A stretch of DNA of 64,000 bases from Streptomyces griseus (lineage in GTDB: Bacteria > Actinomycetota > Actinomycetes > Streptomycetales > Streptomycetaceae). Location: assembly GCF_001715295.1 (NCBI RefSeq), contig NZ_MDKB01000003.1, forward strand, positions 451,954 to 515,953, written 5' to 3'. Shown here one piece after another: positions 59,645-64,000 of the stretch. The translations under genes were made by a program, and so were the position numbers. Every line of letters starts with the position of its first letter. Position 1 is the stretch's first letter. A model generated the notes under the pieces. It was not told the origin of the DNA, ran no database searches, and was given only the letters and a program-made list of their open reading frames with translations.

Positions 59645-62600
59645 ATGCCGCCCAAGAGCGTGCTGGCCCCGTCCCGCGTCTGCCAGGTGTACGACGAGCA
59701 CACCAAGGCGTTCGGTACGGGCTACCGCATCGCCACCCGTCTGATCCTCACGGCGCACCACGTGGTCGAAGACGCCGCCCGGTGCACGGTTCGGCTGAGC
59801 GGCCGGGGGTGGGACCCGGTGGAACGCGTCTGGTACGACGAACAGCGGGACCTGGCACTGATGAAGTTCCTCGAGGAGCCGCCCGACGTGGTCGAGCCGG
59901 TCGGCCTGGGCCGGCTCCATGCCACGTACGGCATCGACCGTGTGAGGATCCGGAGCCTTGGATTCCCCCACTTCGTGGAGTTCAGGCAGGACGACGGCGG
60001 TGTGCCGCTGCGCCCTCCGCACCAGGTGGAGGGACACCTCAGCCCAGGCAGCGTCATGGACGGTGACCGCAGGCGCGTCACCCTCGACGACGCACCCGCC
60101 TACTGGGGTCCCGAGGAACATTGGACGGGAATGTCCGGGGCCCCGGTGTTCGGGATCGATTCCGGACTTCTCCTGGGCGTCTTCGAACTGCATCTGGCGA
60201 GGACCGGACCCGGCATGCACGAGGTCAGGGGCTTCGCCGACTTCACGGATCCGGAGTGGGAGCGCCACCTCGGCAAGGCAGGCGTCCAGCTGCCACCCGA
60301 GCCCTTGCTGCCCGACGGCTGGGACCGCACCCACGGCAACGTACTGGCCACCCACCGGACACTTCCCGTCCTCAGCTCCGACCACCCGCCGTTCGTCACC
60401 CCGGAGAAGCAGGAGGGCAAGCTGCGCACTCCGGGAGAGATCCTCGACTGGCTCACCCGCGCAGTCGGGCCGCCACTGGGGCGGCGCACCTTCCGACAAC
60501 CCCCGGCGATTCTGCTCGTCGGCCCTCCCGGCTGCGGAAAGAGCCGCACCTGCGTAGAGGTCGCGGAAGCGGCGGCCGCGTCCGACGACGGCTGGACGGT
60601 GATCCATCTCACCGGGGCCACGAGTCTTGACGAGCTGGAGGAGACCGTCGAGGCCCTTCCCACCCAGGTGCTGCTCGTTCTCGACGACCTGGACCGTGTC
60701 ACCCTTCCGCCGCACGGCAGCTTCGGCAGCCTGCTGACCCGGATGGAACAGACGGGGACGCGCCTGGCTCTGCTCGCCTCCACCCGGCCGCGCTGGTTGG
60801 ACCGGGACGACAACGCGCACAGAACCATGGTGTTCAACAGGGTCCAGATCCCGGCGGACCCCGGGCACCAGGCCCGCATCCAGGCCGCGGTGTTCGAGCA
60901 GTTCGCGCCGAGGGCCCTGAAGGAGCTGGGTCGCAGAGAGCTCGCGTCGCGTTGCGGCCTTCAGCCGGCCATCGCCGCGATGCTCGCACAGTTCTACGAG
61001 GAACTCCTCGAGCAGGAGCAGCACGTGGGCACCGCGGGCACGGCGATGGGGACAACGGGCAGCGAGTTCGCCACATGGGTCGACGCCCTGTTACGCCAGG
61101 CCGACCTGCGGACTCCGCGCGACAAGAGCATGACCAGCACGCCATCCCCGCCCGGGCGGCGGTATGTCGCGTGCGCGGCCGTGCTCGCGACCGTACCGCT
61201 GCCGGAGAGTGAGGCGCTCCACTGCGAGACACGGCTACTGGACCCGACCGACGAGATGCACTTGATCGAACGGCTGCACGACTGGGGTCTGCTGCACCGT
61301 TACGGCGACCAGGTGCGGACCGTCCATGACTCGATCGCCGACGAGTACCTGCGCCATATCCTGTTCGACGACGACACCGACACCGCACGCCTGCGCCAGG
61401 GCGTCTTCGAGCAGGTGCTCGACGCCGGCCGGTTCTCCGACACGCATATGCGCAACCTGATCCGCACTATGGAACGGCTGTACGACACCTTCCCGCCCGA
61501 GGACGGGCGCGCGAGGGCGCTGATCGAAGGCGTCCAGCAGTGGTGGCGGAACAGGGCTGACGACATCACGGTCTGGCTCACGGGGCACGCCTCGGCCGGC
61601 ACCCTGCTCGCGCTGCTCGCCGACGACCTCTGGCAGCCCTCGGACGAAGCCCGCCGGCGGGGCATCGTGGAGTCGTGGCTGATCCGGAACGGCCTCACCG
61701 GCCGGGCCTGGCAGGTACTCGCCAGCAACCGTGCGCACGACATCCTGCCGGCCGACGTCCTGAGGTCGTTCTCCCTCTCCTGGGTGGCCAAACACCACAC
61801 GTCGCGAGACTCCTACGTGTTGCTCAACCATCTGCTGCGGGATCCGGCCACCGAACCACCGCTGTACGACGGGCTCGTCAGGATGGCCGGGAGATGGCTC
61901 ACCGAGCACGGGCTGACGCGTCACGCGCCGTTCATCCTGAGCGCGCTGCTGAGTCCTGCGGGGCAGCCGCCTCCGGCGGACCGTGCGCAGGTACTGCTGC
62001 AGGCGGCGGTCCACTGGCTCGAGAACCGGAGAACGACGGAGGCGACCTTTCTCGTCAAGTCGCTCCTGGACCGGAACGGGCTGCGGGGCCAGGCGCTGCA
62101 CGACGCGGTGGACATCCTGCTCGACGATTACACCGCCCCTGACGCACTCTCCACGAGCTACATCCTTCCGCCTCTGCTCGAGCGGATGCGCGTCTGCGGG
62201 GATCTCCGGCCGGATCAGAGCAAAGAGGTGTTCTCACGCGCCTTCGCCTGGCTCTCCCACCACGGCGAGACACCGGCCGCGGGGCATGTGCTGGCGGCAC
62301 TGGTAGCAGCGCCGATCCCCTACGACAAGACCGCGCACCGGGCCCTGCATCTGGCACTCATCTGGTTGCGCGACAACCCCACGGACCCTCAGGGCGGAAG
62401 GCTCCACTCCAGCGTCCTGAAAACCCGCATCAAGCTGACCGACGACGACTGGGACTGCCTCAGGGAACTGACCCCGGAGTGGCTGAAGACACAGGGTACG
62501 GAACACCTTTCGTGGCCTTCGGTGTTCGCCGGGGCGGTACGCAGGAGGATCCTGGAGGGCGAGGACCTCCGCGCCCTGGCTTCCGCCGCCCTGGATCTGT

Positions 62601-63610
62601 ACGAGAGGGATCCGCTGCCCTCGGGGGTCCGCAACCTGGTGCAGCCGCTGCTGATGGAGACCGAGCTCGATGAGGCACTGCCGGCCCGGCTCCTGGCTCT
62701 GACCTTCGGCATCCTTCGTGAGAACCCCACCGACCCGCAGAACAGCTACCTGCTGACCTCGCTGTTCCGGGGGCCCTACCTGCCCCCCGAGGCGGCCGCC
62801 GACGCGGTGTCGGCGACGGTGAAGTGGCTGGACGGGAACCCCAGGGACAGCAGCGGGATCCGCCTGCTGTCCACCGCTCTGGCACTCGACTGCGTCCCGG
62901 GCGGCAGCCTCGACCCCCTGGCCAACCGCGCGGTCGACCGGATCACGTTGCGCACGCTGGGGAAGCCGGACGGCCTGCGTCTGCTGGAGACACTCCGTTC
63001 CCACCGGGCGATGTACCCCCCGACCTGGAACCGCGTCGTCTCCCGCACGTGCTCGATCCTGAGGAACGCCACCCGGAACGATGACGTCTTCGCCGTGCTC
63101 GCCGTACTGCTGAGGAGCCGTGAGGGCCTCTCCCCGGTGGTCCTGAACGACCTTCACGCCCGATGCCTGAGTTGGGCGGGCACCTCCCTGCCGACCGGCT
63201 ACCGCCCGAAGGCGGGCAGCCAGGTGCTCGGCCTCGTGCTCGAACATCCCCGGCTCTCCCGGAGGCAGGCGGAGGACGCGGTGGAGATCGCGCTGCGCTG
63301 GATGGGACCGACGCCCGGCGCGACCCAGTTCGGCAGAGTCCTGGCCGCCGTACTGGGTCTCAACGACCTCCCCGCGGAGCTGACTCGAGCCGCGGTCGGT
63401 ACGAGCCTGCAGTGGCTGGAACGATTCGCCACCCGCGCCGACGCCGCCCCCGTCCTCCTCGGCGTCTGCGGTTCGTCGCTCACCCAGGCGGACACGGTCC
63501 GGGCCGCGCACTGTTGCGCGACCTGGCTGAGCGCCCGCGGGGAGGGTGACCCGGAACAGGTCCGCCGCATCGCCGAGTGCCGCAAGCGCCTGGTGTTGCG
63601 CATCAAGTAG
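59645..63610 (+). CDS. Trypsin-like protease fused to STAND NTPase and helical repeats
   Basis: 1321 residues. A trypsin-like protease domain (1-215) has the triad His39 (LTAHHVVED), Asp69 (RDLALMKF) and Ser164 (GMSGAPVFG). A STAND P-loop NTPase (about 265-560) has Walker A GPPGCGKS at 293-300, Walker B LLVLDDLD around 342-349, then ADPGHQARIQAAVF sensor helices and a winged-helix-like segment. About 750 residues of roughly 40-residue helical repeats follow (PTDPQ..LLTSLF type units). No membrane segments. The architecture matches NTP-dependent conflict systems, where repeats sense an invader, the NTPase oligomerises, and the protease is the effector. The start is 15 bp after the Trypco2 stop, with weak signals, suggesting coupled translation. 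Confidence 0.88.
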   Translation: MPPKSVLAPSRVCQVYDEHTKAFGTGYRIATRLILTAHHVVEDAARCTVRLSGRGWDPVERVWYDEQRDLALMKFLEEPPDVVEPVGLGRLHATYGIDRVRIRSLGFPHFVEFRQDDGGVPLRPPHQVEGHLSPGSVMDGDRRRVTLDDAPAYWGPEEHWTGMSGAPVFGIDSGLLLGVFELHLARTGPGMHEVRGFADFTDPEWERHLGKAGVQLPPEPLLPDGWDRTHGNVLATHRTLPVLSSDHPPFVTPEKQEGKLRTPGEILDWLTRAVGPPLGRRTFRQPPAILLVGPPGCGKSRTCVEVAEAAAASDDGWTVIHLTGATSLDELEETVEALPTQVLLVLDDLDRVTLPPHGSFGSLLTRMEQTGTRLALLASTRPRWLDRDDNAHRTMVFNRVQIPADPGHQARIQAAVFEQFAPRALKELGRRELASRCGLQPAIAAMLAQFYEELLEQEQHVGTAGTAMGTTGSEFATWVDALLRQADLRTPRDKSMTSTPSPPGRRYVACAAVLATVPLPESEALHCETRLLDPTDEMHLIERLHDWGLLHRYGDQVRTVHDSIADEYLRHILFDDDTDTARLRQGVFEQVLDAGRFSDTHMRNLIRTMERLYDTFPPEDGRARALIEGVQQWWRNRADDITVWLTGHASAGTLLALLADDLWQPSDEARRRGIVESWLIRNGLTGRAWQVLASNRAHDILPADVLRSFSLSWVAKHHTSRDSYVLLNHLLRDPATEPPLYDGLVRMAGRWLTEHGLTRHAPFILSALLSPAGQPPPADRAQVLLQAAVHWLENRRTTEATFLVKSLLDRNGLRGQALHDAVDILLDDYTAPDALSTSYILPPLLERMRVCGDLRPDQSKEVFSRAFAWLSHHGETPAAGHVLAALVAAPIPYDKTAHRALHLALIWLRDNPTDPQGGRLHSSVLKTRIKLTDDDWDCLRELTPEWLKTQGTEHLSWPSVFAGAVRRRILEGEDLRALASAALDLYERDPLPSGVRNLVQPLLMETELDEALPARLLALTFGILRENPTDPQNSYLLTSLFRGPYLPPEAAADAVSATVKWLDGNPRDSSGIRLLSTALALDCVPGGSLDPLANRAVDRITLRTLGKPDGLRLLETLRSHRAMYPPTWNRVVSRTCSILRNATRNDDVFAVLAVLLRSREGLSPVVLNDLHARCLSWAGTSLPTGYRPKAGSQVLGLVLEHPRLSRRQAEDAVEIALRWMGPTPGATQFGRVLAAVLGLNDLPAELTRAAVGTSLQWLERFATRADAAPVLLGVCGSSLTQADTVRAAHCCATWLSARGEGDPEQVRRIAECRKRLVLRIK

Positions 63611-63621
63611 CCGCCCCGACA

Positions 63622-63658
63622 GCTTCGGGCCGACGGTGCCGCACCGTCGGCCCGAAGC
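63622..63658. terminator. Bidirectional terminator
   Basis: A perfect 17-bp stem (GCTTCGGGCCGACGGTG and complement, 3-base loop) begins 11 bp after the STAND gene and lies 34 bp downstream of the truncated glutamine synthetase stop on the minus strand. Confidence 0.8.
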
Positions 63659-63692
63659 CACGTACACGCACCCTGACGGCTCCGACCTGCGG

Positions 63693-63785
63693 TTACAGCA
63701 CCGGCAGGAGGTTCTTCAGCTCGAAGGCCGTGACCTCGCTGCGGTACTCCTCCCACTCCTGCTTCTTGTTGCGCAGGAAGTTGCG
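63693..63785 (-). pseudogene. 3' end of a type I glutamine synthetase-like gene, interrupted
   Basis: On the minus strand 30 codons read RNFLRNKKQEWEEYRSEVTA and continue FELKNLLPVL, then stop. This is the canonical C-terminus of GS-like proteins (FLRNK..EWEEYR..VT.FEL...LPVL). Upstream of residue 1 the similarity ends abruptly and an in-frame TAG occurs 4 codons earlier (at 63795-63797). The remaining roughly 420 residues are absent from the window. The gene appears cut by an insertion, deletion or rearrangement close to 63786. Confidence 0.75.
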
Positions 63786-64000
63786 TGGCGGACTCTACGA
63801 CTTGGGCGTTGCGCAACTACCCCCTTGTCACCTGCGGTAACGAGGTCATCCCTGGTCGTCGTTGGCTACTGCCAGTTGACGCTCGACGGCCCATAGACGG
63901 CCCAGATAAGGCACCCAGTCACCGCCAGAAGCCTTCAGACAGAGGCGGGTTCAGGCCGGCATGCGCCAGGAGTCCCGAGAAGCGCAGACGACGCCCGGCG
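63786..64000. other. Sequence beyond the glutamine synthetase breakpoint
   Basis: 215 bp with lower GC content than the rest and no long ORF. It contains GTTGCGCAAC (63818 region). It could be the end of an integrated element that continues past the window. No recognisable integrase or terminal repeat is visible. Confidence 0.5.

Noticed and set aside
63546..63896. Plus-strand ORF over the end of the STAND gene and the GS remnant
   Set aside because: Crosses a perfect terminator hairpin and lies antisense to the recognisable GS C-terminus.

Overview
This 64 kb window is high-GC DNA with strong third-position GC bias, GTG starts and gene families typical of Streptomyces. Gene content and order (lpd-sucB-aceE, lipB-lipA, glnA, glnII, mal operon, glnE) match, from memory, the chromosomal core of Streptomyces. 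No rRNA, tRNA, CRISPR array or complete insertion sequence was seen.

Layout. (1) 1-7376: the 3' end of lpd, sucB, a GntR regulator, aceE, a WYL regulator and a DUF4240 protein. This is 2-oxoacid dehydrogenase metabolism, which depends on lipoate. (2) 7362-16472: an acetyltransferase, a TIGR01777 epimerase-like protein, an FAD oxidoreductase, an NsdA-like regulator, lipB and lipA (which make and attach the lipoyl cofactor of SucB), a small conserved protein, a DUF4191 membrane protein and an RDD protein. (3) 16558-23686: glnA and glnII, each behind a GlnR-type four-box site. Between them lie a VOC protein, a small conserved protein, an ArsC-like protein, a hydrolase/MarR divergent pair with an obvious operator, and a Gfo/Idh/MocA oxidoreductase. 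(4) 23774-30171: a 39-codon cysteine-containing leader-like ORF, a receiver-less winged-helix protein, a sensor kinase/response regulator pair, a sigma-like membrane-anchored protein, a TetR regulator and a tautomerase-family protein. (5) 30334-37465: a giant secreted amylase/pullulanase and a secreted alpha-amylase. (6) 38038-43203, an accessory stretch: a hypothetical protein, a hydrolase, an Rpn-like PD-(D/E)XK nuclease followed by a stand-alone copy of its own C-terminal part, and an RsbW-like ATPase with XRE/DUF397 genes. (7) 43298-51851: the maltodextrin operon malE-malF-malG-aglA-lacI, divergent from malR, then a PAP2 protein. The secreted amylases make maltodextrins, MalEFG imports them and AglA hydrolyses them. 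(8) 51870-59083: glnE (which adenylylates the GlnA encoded 35 kb away), a PPOX protein, a PrmC-like methyltransferase, an NmrA-type SDR and a septum-formation-type lipoprotein. (9) 59321-63610: a Trypco2 protein plus a 1321-residue trypsin-STAND NTPase-repeat protein, a likely conflict (defence) module. (10) 63693-64000: the last 30 codons of a glutamine synthetase-like gene that breaks off into unrelated sequence, probably a mobile-element or rearrangement junction.

The most interesting items are the trypsin/STAND module, the nuclease with its duplicated C-terminal fragment and matching intragenic start, a three-copy palindromic intergenic repeat (one copy supplies the lipB stop codon), the leader-like peptide and the broken glutamine synthetase gene at the right edge.
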